Shown here: one piece after another, positions 55,901 through 64,000 of the stretch
Layout of the letters: the number at the start of each line of letters is the position of its first letter
Position numbering within the stretch: position 1 is the stretch's first letter
NCBI GenBank assembly: GCA_032622095.1
Contig: CP136061.1
Location: 230,950,944-231,014,943, forward strand
Source: Siphonodentalium dalli
Taxonomy: Eukaryota; Mollusca; Scaphopoda; Gadilida; Siphonodentaliidae
Reading direction: 5' to 3'
DNA: 64,000 bases
The notes under the pieces: generated by a model
What the model was told of the DNA's origin: nothing
The model's database searches: none
Seen by the model: the letters and a program-made list of their open reading frames with translations, nothing else
Position numbers and translations under genes: made by a program

Positions 55901-58900
55901 ACTGAACAATCAGCTACCCACTGAGCGACCACAAACGCCCCCTTATATAGACCCAGTGGTCGGATTCGTCATATCCGATTTAAATCTAGTCTATACGTAA
56001 ACCTCTAGGTTTAAAACGCCGTTTGAAGCTAAATTCGTGGTCTAAACCCGAGGTTTATACGTGACACATTCTTCATCTCTTGTTTTAACTTGTTGCAGTC
56101 AGACCCATGGTTTATCAGTAGTGTCTCTATATTGTCGAGTTAAATAATCATACTCGCCTGGTGCAGACCGTCGCGTTCTATCAATATAGAAACTCGATAC
56201 AATTACGACAACGGGCATAATTTGATTGGAAATTTATAAGCGAGAAAAACTTACACATGTAAAGTCATTCTGATTAGTGTTTTTTCAATTGCGATACTCT
56301 TTTGAAATTTCTAACCATAAACCGGCATTAAACCATATAATTAGACGCTCTAGCAACACGGGGTCTGGGGAGGCCAGACCTGAGATGACGGATCCGTCTT
56401 TTCTGTACCACGGTTTACATGGGTGGAGCTGTACAATAATCGCTATTGACCGTGTGTATGTATGCTGAGAGTGGTAGCTTGGCATGGGCATGTCACAATT
56501 TATTGAGGGTTGGTGTTGTTCGCGTCGGGCCAATAATCTTTCTGTCTTTCTTCGCGGGCCAATAATATTTCTATCGGCATGCTTGTGGTCCGCCTGGTAA
56601 TTTTGTATAATTTGTTTGCATGCTTAATTATATCACCGAATAAGAAGCCATTGATTTCCAACAAACGCCCATGTATATCCGATTTGACTGGTCCATCAAT
56701 GTCTGTTTGAGCCAGGTTTATACTCGGATGTTTAAACCGGAGATGACGTATCCGACTAGTTTGGCTGGATCGGCCATGTATGTTTAAGCCCGGTTAAACT
56801 CGAGGTTTAAATTGGAGATGACGAATCGAGCCACTATATTCGTGATTGTCATTATATATCAAATGGAGTTATTGCACCACCTTTATGTTATAGGGAATAT
56901 GCAAACACGCCCAACCCGGTCCTGCATTGGTGTGGAATTTCCTTTTATCAGTTCGGAAATAGTATCGACTGAAATCAAGTGGTTTGTGGAATATTGATCC
57001 GTGTGCGTTGGCAATGCTTATTTCAAAGACATAGATATTTGTTTGGGATGCGGTTCGACATCAAAAGACCAGCGTCAAGACGCATGCGCGTCAGGATATG
57101 AGAATAGACTCTTACCTGGCACGGCTGGGCCACCGTAAAATTCGGCTTCACACATCGTCAGTCTGTTATTGGTACCCCATATCATCACTCGGACGTATCT
57201 GCCAGTTACCGGAGATGTGCAACTGAAGAACACGTGCTGTCCTGCTGTACCGACCCCGGGAAACCAATAACATCTCTGGTTGAATTCAACCTGGTTGAAT
57301 GTCGGTGGCGTGGTCGTTATTGCCGATGCGACATCGACGGTGAAGTTTCTCAGTCGACTCGCTGAAATGACGGACATACACACCTCAAATTAATAAGTTC
57401 CCGCTGACTTGAAGTTTGATTCCGCGCAAATGTCATGTAAACGTCTGCTTCTGGTATCCCAGAAATCAAAAGCAATTTGTAATAATCGAAAGCCTGTTGA
57501 CCGTTATGACATGACCACTGCGCGTGTTACATAACTCAGGTATCTAACTGTCCGCCGCGCTTAGATTAATTGAATAGAATTAAGCTCATCGCTGCTTTAC
57601 CGCCATTTACGCTTGTATGAAGAACCGATTTCAATGTATAGGTATTATAAGCGGTCAGTCTTTTGTCCGATAGACGAGTTTCAAAGACCTCACTCATATT
57701 TGGAGATAGTGCTATGGACCTGATGTGTAAAACTTCGAATTCTAGGTAGAAAAGGATTTAATTAACAAGCACTTTACAGTCGACCACCACGCTGTTCAAG
57801 AATACATTATACGCTGCCAATCAGAATAGTTAATTTGAAGTGAGGGTAAACAAAATTAATGTAGAAATTTATGCAATTTGTATATGTGTGTGTGTAATTT
57901 ATCTTGTCTATTTCTATTTTCCAGGCAATATCCACTTTGCAGTTGTTCTATTTTTGAACATTGTTTATGATTTTATCGTACAAATTCATATATTTCACTC
58001 TATTTTCATATCAATATCTTACATCAACAACACAGAGTGTGTGATCGGGTGACATGGATAATGCTGCATATTTATATGGATCAAGCTGATTGATTTTGAA
58101 TAAATAGCATTGTAAAATATTTAGTACCTCGTAAAGGGCACGTGGATGAGGATATAAAGGTATTTACAAATTTTTATTTTGAATAAAGTCTAAGCGTAAA
58201 ATTCACAAGTATTTGACATTTAAAGCATCCATAAGTGTGTTATTTCGAATATAAATGGTGCTTAAATCGCACGAATATAGAAAAATTTAATTTCCTTTAA
58301 ACTTCACGTATTTTCCTTAAATATCTAGATTTATGGCATATGCGGATCACGTATATTTCCATAAATGTTACAATATACGTGAGATTTACGGACACGTAAT
58401 TTCCACATAAATGTGGAATAATACGTGTCCGTAAATCCCACGTATATTTCAAATCTATGGAAATTTATGTGATCCGTATATGCCGTCAATCCAGACATTT
58501 AGTGGAAAATACGTGAAATAAATTAAATTCCAAATTCGGTGCAGTGGTTGGGAAACACAATCAAACTTGGTATAATTACAAGTGCAGACATCTCAGGAAG
58601 GTCTATAATAAAATGAGGCACAAACAACACATATTCCGAAATAGTAATATCAAGAAAGGTCTAAATTAAGCAGCATCAAAATATCGCAAGACTATGCACC
58701 TTAATACTAGAGATATGCAAGACCTTGATTATAAGAAATTAAGGTCGTTGTCGAATACCAAGGATGTTTGGAAAGTTTTGAAAAATTCTTACTCTTTCGA
58801 GCATACCAAACCAGATGTTCGAGTGAGCGAATTGAATGAAAATTTCCAAAACGTGAAATGATGACATGAATTTGAGCCTTAATCGAGAAGAATTGAAGTC

Positions 58901-59688
58901 CGATAGCAGCGCAGATGTGGGAAATGAACTAGATGCCCCAAGTAACTCAAATGGAAATCATAGGGGTGATCGATGGACTAAAAACGGAAAGGCACCCGGT
59001 CTCGATTCGATCAGTAATGAATATTTTAAAGCTAAATATGTAATGCTTCCAATATATAAAAAGTTGTTTAACACGATGTTGGACACGTGCCTATGTCCAG
59101 GTTGTTGGGGGGGGAAAAGGAGTTATTTTCCTGATATATAAGCAGAAATGAGACCCATCTAAAGCAGATTCATATTAGGGTATACCCCTTATCAGTTGTA
59201 TACTTATAGTTTTTACTAGCATTTTAAATAACAGGCTGAATTTTTTTAGATAATCAGGCTGTCATTGAAGACTGCCAGCCAGAGTCGATTTAGGAATAAC
59301 AATTATAGCATATAGGGGTTTCTGATGAAACGTATTGAAAAAAAAATGGGGGCAAAGTATATAATACAATAAGTATGTATACATGATGGTTTTAAATCCT
59401 CTGTTAAGACGCTGGATAAATGCTGCCTGTTTCAGCTAGTAATGATATAGAACTCACCACAGCAGTCGGCCCTGTTCACAATCAACCCGCCCGTGATCGT
59501 GTACGCCCCACCAAGGTCGACAACCCACCAAGGGTACGCCTGAAAGTGCGTCTCCGTGCAGGACAGGGAAAAGTATTGAGAGGCTCTGTTCCCATCGACG
59601 CCATGGCTAGGAATTCCGTTTCCAGTCAACAGCGTTGATTGCCATGTATCGCCACCAAGGGCCACATTAGTCTGTGCATAAATCAAAT
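52662..59688 (-). CDS. F-type lectin (fucolectin) with C-terminal PAN/apple-like domain, three-exon gene
   Basis: Predicted coding exons 59688-59458, 57361-57116 and 52900-52662, stop TAA at 52662. All junctions are GT-AG and all introns are phase 1, so the joins keep frame. F-type lectins bind L-fucose and act extracellularly in innate recognition or gamete binding. The first two exons give one F-type fold: NVALGGDTWQST, PSHGVDGNRASQYFSLSC, PWWVVDLGGAY, NRADCC, then ASRLRNFTVDV and RYVRVMIWG. The signature H-x24-R-x-D-x4-R is complete only when exons 1 and 2 are joined. Exon 3 adds a Cys-rich PAN/apple-like module (SCKEDCAAICASVETCVGF). About 239 residues are covered. The start exon is not certain: a hydrophobic leader at 59929 fits the splice phase but lacks an ATG. 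Introns of 2.1 and 4.2 kb hold hAT, hairpin and LINE sequences. Confidence 0.85.
53225..53330 (-). repeat. Fragment of the ~410-bp dispersed repeat
   Basis: CGCTCTTTATTATTTCCATA and TCAGGAAAACAGTAACAAAC resemble the inverse of the GATATGG...AAAGAGCG section of copies at 44.6 and 54.6 kb. Short and diverged. Confidence 0.45.
53586..54254. mobile_element. Second hAT-like non-autonomous element in the lectin intron
   Basis: CACCCGGTC flanks both sides (53577-53585 and 54255-54263), an 8- to 9-bp target duplication. The ends GTGTTCATGCTG and the inverse CATGGTTCACGTTGTCAC are imperfect TIRs. Subterminal TTTGGCCAA words mirror the TTTGGCTAA words of the 23.2-kb hAT element, so the two are probably related. 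There is no ORF. Confidence 0.78.
54387..54811 (+). repeat. ~410-bp dispersed repeat, copy in lectin intron
   Basis: Colinear with 44498-44907: AATATTCGCTTGTAAATTTG, CTATTCCTGATATGGCAG, TTAAAGAGCGTTTGTTTCAC, CAAATTACGTAGACATAATT and GAGCCATGCCCGTT. A poly-C tract of 14 bases lies inside. Confidence 0.8.
55712..55844. repeat. Near-perfect 133-bp hairpin
   Basis: The arms start ATTAATTGGTTGTTTCCATA and run through CCGAGTTATG, CCTCGGTCTGTCGTATTGGC to a 17-base loop (TTCGGCCTGCGGCCTCA). The right arm ends AACAACCAATTAAT. Only about three mismatches or bulges occur over 58 bp. It could be a tiny MITE or a structured RNA in the lectin intron. Confidence 0.92.
55956..56834. mobile_element. ~880-bp TIR element in the lectin intron
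   Basis: The left end GTGGTCGGATTCGTCATATC and the inverse of the right end, GTGGCTCGATTCGTCATCTC, both continue with TTTAAA-rich bases over about 31 bp. An internal echo, TTTAAACCGGAGATGACGTA, lies at about 56731. The GTTTAAAC-type words recall the subterminal repeats of the 30.4-32.7 kb element, so the two may be distant relatives. Confidence 0.75.
57116..57361 (-). CDS. Lectin exon: C-terminal half of F-type domain
   Basis: The acceptor CGTCATTTCAG precedes CGAGTCGACTGAG. It codes SRLRNFTVDV, GQHVFFSCTSPVTGRYVRV and LTMCEAEFYGG, the typical end of an F5/8C-like jelly roll. The donor is GCCAG/GTAAGAG. The first Arg completes the fucose signature. Confidence 0.87.
58284..58531. mobile_element. 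Long hairpin MITE in the lectin intron
   Basis: The arms of about 115 bp begin AATTTAATTTCCTTTAAACT and pass through CACGTATTTTCC, GGATCACGTATATTTCC and TACGGACACGTA around a very short AT loop near 58415. The right arm is the inverse (TACGTGTCCGTAAATCCCAC to GTGAAATAAATTAAATTC). No ORF. Confidence 0.88.
58600..59290 (+). pseudogene. LINE reverse transcriptase fragment in the lectin intron
   Basis: Plus strand: DYKKLRSLSNTKDVWKVLKN, EHTKPDVRVSELNENFQN, then KNGKAPGLDSISNEYFKA (RT1) and PIYKKLFNTMLDTCLCPGCW. After a frameshift in a G run it continues GVIFLIYKQK, DPSKADSY, GIPLISC and FTSILNNRLNFF (RT2), then NQAVIEDCQ. Stops interrupt it, and it ends before the catalytic box. Antisense to the host gene and intronic. 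Confidence 0.82.
59458..59688 (-). CDS. Lectin exon: N-terminal half of F-type domain
   Basis: The acceptor TGTTTTATTTTACAG precedes ATTTGATTTATGCACAGAC. It codes LIYAQTNVALGGDTWQST to LIVNRADCC, with the first His and the Arg-x-Asp of the fucose site. The donor is CTGTG/GTGAGT. Confidence 0.87.
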
Positions 59689-59928
59689 CTGTAAAATAAA
59701 ACATCAGTCCAAATTAGTAACATGGTCAAAATATTTTTTTCATCATTTCCCAAGCTGGTTCAAAATTTGTTTCCGTCCTTTCCCAGGCTCGATTTGAGTC
59801 AACTATATTTAGATTATGACATATGCTATTTCTTCAAATGCTATGTTCATGTGTTAGCCATCCACCGTCGGATTTGACAACAAATCATTCAGAATTCCTG
59901 AGCCGTTTTACCACTTACCAGCTAATGC

Positions 59929-60020
59929 GAAAATCCACAAATCAACCACAAGTAATACGTAGAAAACGATAACAAATGATAATTTTAAACGCTCTTTGTT
60001 ATCTACTAATTTTTGGCAAC
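59929..60020 (-). other. Candidate signal-peptide exon of the lectin gene
   Basis: Minus-strand codons RLKLSFVIVFYVLLVVDLWI and FALA end at a GCTG/GTAAGTGG donor with the phase needed to join DLIYAQTNVALG. The hydrophobic run and A-L-A would suit signal peptidase. No ATG exists in this frame before an upstream TAA, so either another 5' exon exists, the start was lost, or the match is accidental. Confidence 0.4.
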
Positions 60021-61454
60021 CGAAGCATGGCTGCTCTTATGGAAGAGGCAATAATTGGATTTTTTCCCTGACTGAAAAAAGACAACACGTGCTAAAACTT
60101 CCTCTTTTGAAAGACGTTAACTGGCCGTCAAAACCTCATATTAATCAGCTCATAGGTCTGATCTAATTATTGTTTGGTGTTTGTTCCAACAGCACATGCA
60201 GCTTTAATTGATTTAAGAATCTGAATTTGCCATGAACGATATAATTAGTAAATTTAACCATTTTGATATCATATTGAGAATATTGGTTCCACAGCAATCA
60301 GAGAAAATACATGACGCTCGCTTGAATTGCGTTTGGGACTGTGACTGAAAATGTAGTGATGTGGTTAAGCTAACCAGTAGATATATTGACGTTCTCGTGG
60401 ACTATATTACTGGCAAATAAGAATGAGCACTCGAGTATATGGTCATTTATTTATTTTGTGTGTTGTTCGGGGTCACTGTTAAGGTAGGGTATACTTTGAG
60501 CCTGAAAATATAGGGTTCTCAATATAGTATTTTATATTTTAAGGCATTTAGAAGTGAATACATAATTTTCACTGCGACAAGAAACTTAACCCAGTCGCTG
60601 AAATATCTGTTGATAGTTATTTGATTGAAAGTTCCATTGCCAGAAGACGTTCAGCAAACTTATCCAGCTTAATTCAAACATCTCAATATTTCTCTGGCAA
60701 CTACAGAATAATTCGACCACCACCTGCTTGGTTTGCAAGAGTCACAAATAGTCCAATACTGGGAAATAAGCTATGCAGAGATCCAAACCACATTACCCAA
60801 GAATATTATATCATATTCCTAAGTCATGTCAATATAGGTCATTAGTTTATCAGCGAAGGTGAAGCAAACTAATCTCTTAACGACAAAGCGCTACATGTAG
60901 TTCACATATACATTAAGCTGACCAGTGTTATCAATTAAATCTGTAATATAGGGTACACTGTATGAATGTCAGATAACGGTAAGGTGACCTGTACAATTAA
61001 TTAATGTTTTACAGGTGGCAACTAGTATCATTATTTTGACAAAAATTGTCTGCTGCTACGAAATATCGAATAAAACACTATTTGTATTGATGGAGACATC
61101 TGTGTATGTGTTTTTCGATGGCAGTACCATCAGCATTTTAGTCTCCCCATGTTCTCCATTAGACATGTGTAATGGACGTTATTGTAAGAAACTTTTAGTC
61201 TTAACTTTAATAAATAATCTCGAATACTTTGGCAAAATTAAACCAAAGTAATCAAAATGTATATGAAAATCCTCACCAACTTTCAAAGTATTTGAGGGCA
61301 TCATGCAATACTGTGGTCCCGGGAATTCCTGGTCTTCCTGATATCACTATAGATTGCTCAATCCACCCATGCCCAACATTAAATAAGGTCGTTATTCCTG
61401 ATTGCGCTCTTTTTATTACTATTATCCGGCGATATACATACAAACCCGGGTCCG
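60021..61454. other. No gene seen
   Basis: AT-rich sequence between the lectin gene and the LINE. The part from about 61240 (frame with QNVYENPHQLSKYLRAS) may be 5' sequence of the LINE, but no zinc-finger or esterase ORF1 is recognisable. Confidence 0.4.
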
Positions 61455-64000
61455 TTGTCTCAGACCATAAACGTTGAGAATTCTATCTCAATTTTCCATT
61501 ATAACATAAGGAGTATCCGAAATAAACTTGAAAAGATTGCAGACCTTATAAACGAATATGACATTTTATGTTTCACCGAAACGCATCTTGACCCATCTTA
61601 TCCTTCAAATCAATTAGAAATCGATGGATTTTGTACCCCAATTCGCGAAGACCGAGATTCAGACGGCGGCGGAATATGTGTAATGTTCGCCGATCACTTA
61701 ATATTTAATCGTAAAACCGAATTAGAATTCGACTCTTCTTGTCTCTGGTTTGAAATCCACTGAAAGAAAACTCGTATTGTTCTTGGAGTATCGTACAGAT
61801 CTGCACAATTCTGCTCTCAAAATTATTGGGAACACCTGGAATCCTCAATATCAGACGCTCTCGACATTTCCGAATACGTTGTCATTACAGGAGATTTTAA
61901 CTCCAATTTCATGGATAGTTCATCGAAGTTGAAAAATATAACGGATGGTTTCAGCATGAAAAATTCAATAATGGTCCCCACGAGAGTGACCTGCACCTCA
62001 AGCACGTTACTTGACCCAATTATTACTTCAAACTCTCTCCGTGTAATAGATGCCGATGTCCTAGATCTCGGAGTTTCAGACCACTTAGGTGTATATGCTA
62101 CAATAACATTTGAAAACACGACCGCAGCGTCATTTCTAAGACAAGTGTGGAACTACAGAAAAGCTAACTTTTCCCATGCAAATAACCTACTTGCTAATGT
62201 CGACTGGGATGACCTCATAACACATGCATCGGATGTAAACACAGCTGCCAATAACGTTCAATTAGAATTTCTGTCCATAATAGCGAAAACAATTCCACAG
62301 TCGTACATTACAGTAAGAACTTCTGATAAAATCTGGTTCAACTCGGACATCCGTTTTGAGATACGAAAACGTGACAGAGTTAGGAAAAAAGCCATGAAAA
62401 AAGAAAACCCTGAAATCTGGAGAAAATACAAAAATATAAGAAACAAAGTCAATAACATGAAGAAGCACGCGAAAATTAAATTTGAAGAAAACCTAGAAGA
62501 ACGAATAAGAGAAGCGTCCAACCCACGAGACTTTTGGCGAATAATGCATTACCTACTAAACAAGAAACGAACAAAAAATATCCCCCCACTATACAGCTCC
62601 TCCGGTACTATCTCTGCTAACAATAAGACATATGCAATAGATGATAATGAAAAAGCTAAAATTTTAAACGACAGCTTCATTGCAAATTCTACAATTAATG
62701 GTGCTAATAATAACCTGCCTAATTTTCCGAAACGCACTGCAAACACCATGCCTGACTTGGTCTTCACAGAAACCGAGGTTGAAACAGCCATAAAATCTTT
62801 TAAACTTAACAAAGCCCACGGGCACGATGGGATTAGCGTTAGAATGCTCCGCGAAACAGCAAAATCGATAGCTCACCCACTGGTCCTTCTATTCAGGAAA
62901 TCTATCAATAGGGAGAAATTCCCAAACTCCTGGAAATCCGCAAACGTGATCCCGATTTTCAAAAAAGATGATCCAGCTGACGCCAAAAATTATCGACCAA
63001 TATCCCTTTTACCATGTGTATCTAAAAATTTTGAGAAAGTTGTTCTGAAACAGATTAGTAAGTTTTTCATCGAAAATGACCTCTTGTATTTCCATCAATC
63101 CGGTTTTCTCCCAGGTCACAGTACAACATACCAACTATTAGACCTATACCACAACTTGTGCCAAACCCTCGATAAAGGACTATTTACGTGTTCCATATTC
63201 TGTGATATATCCAAAGCTTTTGAAAGGGTTTGGCACAGGGGACTGATACATAAATTGAAAGCTTATGGATTCAAAGGAACGACCTTAAATTGGATAGAAG
63301 ACTACCTAGATAACCGGACGCAAAGAGTCTTAGTCAATGACATATTTTCAAAATATGAGGTCATCCCAGCAGGAGTGCCCCAGGGATATATCCTGGGACC
63401 TTTCTTGTTCCTTGTCTATATAAATGATCTAGCCGACGGTATTGAATCGGTAACGAGAATGTACGCTGATGACACTTGCCTCACGAACAGCCACTTTGAT
63501 ATTAATATACTTGAAGATACTATGAACAGCGACTTAGACAAAATTACAGCGTGGTCCAAAAACTGACTGGTCTGCTTTAATCCAATTAAAACAGTTGGAA
63601 TGTCCTTCTCATTAGTTGCGCCATCTACAGAGAATCCGAACCTCAAATTCGTGGGAAATTCAATCGACTTTGTGGACAAGCATAAACATTTAGGTCTGGA
63701 ACTCCAATCAAATCTCAAATGGAACGCCCACATCGATGGCTCTGTCAAAAAGATTGCCTCGCGCCTATCTCAACTTCGTCGCATCAAATATCAACTAAAC
63801 AGGAAAACCATCGAAATTATTTTCAAAACATACATTTGACCACTGTTTGATTATTCAGATGCCGTTTGGGACAATGCCTCTAACTATATGTTAGAAAAGC
63901 TTGACCGGCTTCATATCGATGCTGGCCGGATAGTCAGCGGTATCCCCCGTTCTGCCTCGGGTGATACGGTATTACAGGAAGTTGGATGGCCTTCACTAAA
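61455..64000 (+). mobile_element. Jockey/CR1-like LINE: endonuclease plus reverse transcriptase, 3' end beyond window
   Basis: One reading frame runs through the whole segment. Endonuclease: FHYNIRSIRNKLEKIADLIN, CFTETHLD, RSAQF, VVITGDFNSNF and LGVSDHLGVYATI, so the catalytic Asn, Glu, Asp and His motifs are present. Reverse transcriptase: KAHGHDGISVRMLRE, YRPISLLPCVSKNFEKVV, SGFLPGHSTTYQLLDLYHN, FCDISKAFERVWHRGL, GVPQGYILGPFLFLVYINDL and MYADDTCL (63459-63482), then the thumb-like KHKHLGLELQSNLKWNAHI. The only lesions are in-frame TGA codons at 61761, 63564 and 63837. It is the youngest-looking autonomous-type element here, and the window ends inside its C-terminal region. Confidence 0.92.

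Noticed and set aside
61761-63839. Recoded TGA (selenocysteine or readthrough) in the LINE frame
   Set aside because: The positions correspond to Trp or Arg codons in related elements and are single transitions away. Ordinary decay explains them better.
2074-64000. A new multi-gene defence or metabolic system
   Set aside because: Apart from the GPCR family and one lectin gene, every coding segment I could identify belongs to a transposon, and no cluster of unknown intact genes is present.

Overview
The window is nuclear DNA of an invertebrate animal. It is AT-rich, has GT-AG introns, and is very dense in decayed transposons. A rhodopsin-type GPCR family in tandem, an F-type lectin joined to a PAN-like domain, PIF/Harbinger, hAT and CR1/jockey-like elements, and frequent ACATGTA words suggest a lophotrochozoan, most likely a mollusc. 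The species is inference; no organelle, bacterial or viral gene is seen.

Layout. 0-2 kb: a LINE endonuclease scrap, otherwise empty. 2.07-16.6 kb: a tandem segmental duplication (copy A 7.9 kb, copy B 6.4 kb, 0.2 kb spacer). Each copy carries a hairpin MITE, a dead antisense LINE (esterase-like ORF1 and endonuclease, with a 0.6 kb GAT expansion), and an orphan GPCR. The copy A receptor is broken by one missing base; the copy B receptor is open. Copy A also carries a 1.46 kb block with a 179-bp minisatellite. 17-27 kb: foldback and dispersed repeats, a 2-kb repeat cluster interrupted by a hAT-type element with 8-bp target duplications, a palindrome cluster, and two reverse transcriptase fragments. 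27.6-33.7 kb: two more GPCR pseudogenes, one split by a 2.3 kb element. 35.05-39.5 kb: a PIF/Harbinger element with both genes (Myb-like and DDE transposase, convergent), each inactivated. 41-44 kb: a further GPCR pseudogene split by a 1.7 kb element. 44.9-52.6 kb: TIR elements, a tRNA-derived SINE and tandem duplications. 52.66-59.69 kb, minus strand: a three-exon F-type lectin/PAN gene whose introns carry hAT, hairpin and LINE insertions. 61.4-64 kb: a nearly full endonuclease-RT ORF of a jockey/CR1-like LINE, with three in-frame TGA codons, running off the window.

Only two host genes look usable: the copy B GPCR (a surface receptor, ligand unknown) and the secreted-type lectin. The rest is decaying GPCR paralogs and nested mobile elements. 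I found no convincing new multi-gene system. The most informative structures are the GPCR birth-and-death array with datable nested insertions, the lectin whose fucose-binding motif is rebuilt across a predicted splice junction, and several undescribed-looking non-autonomous repeat families.
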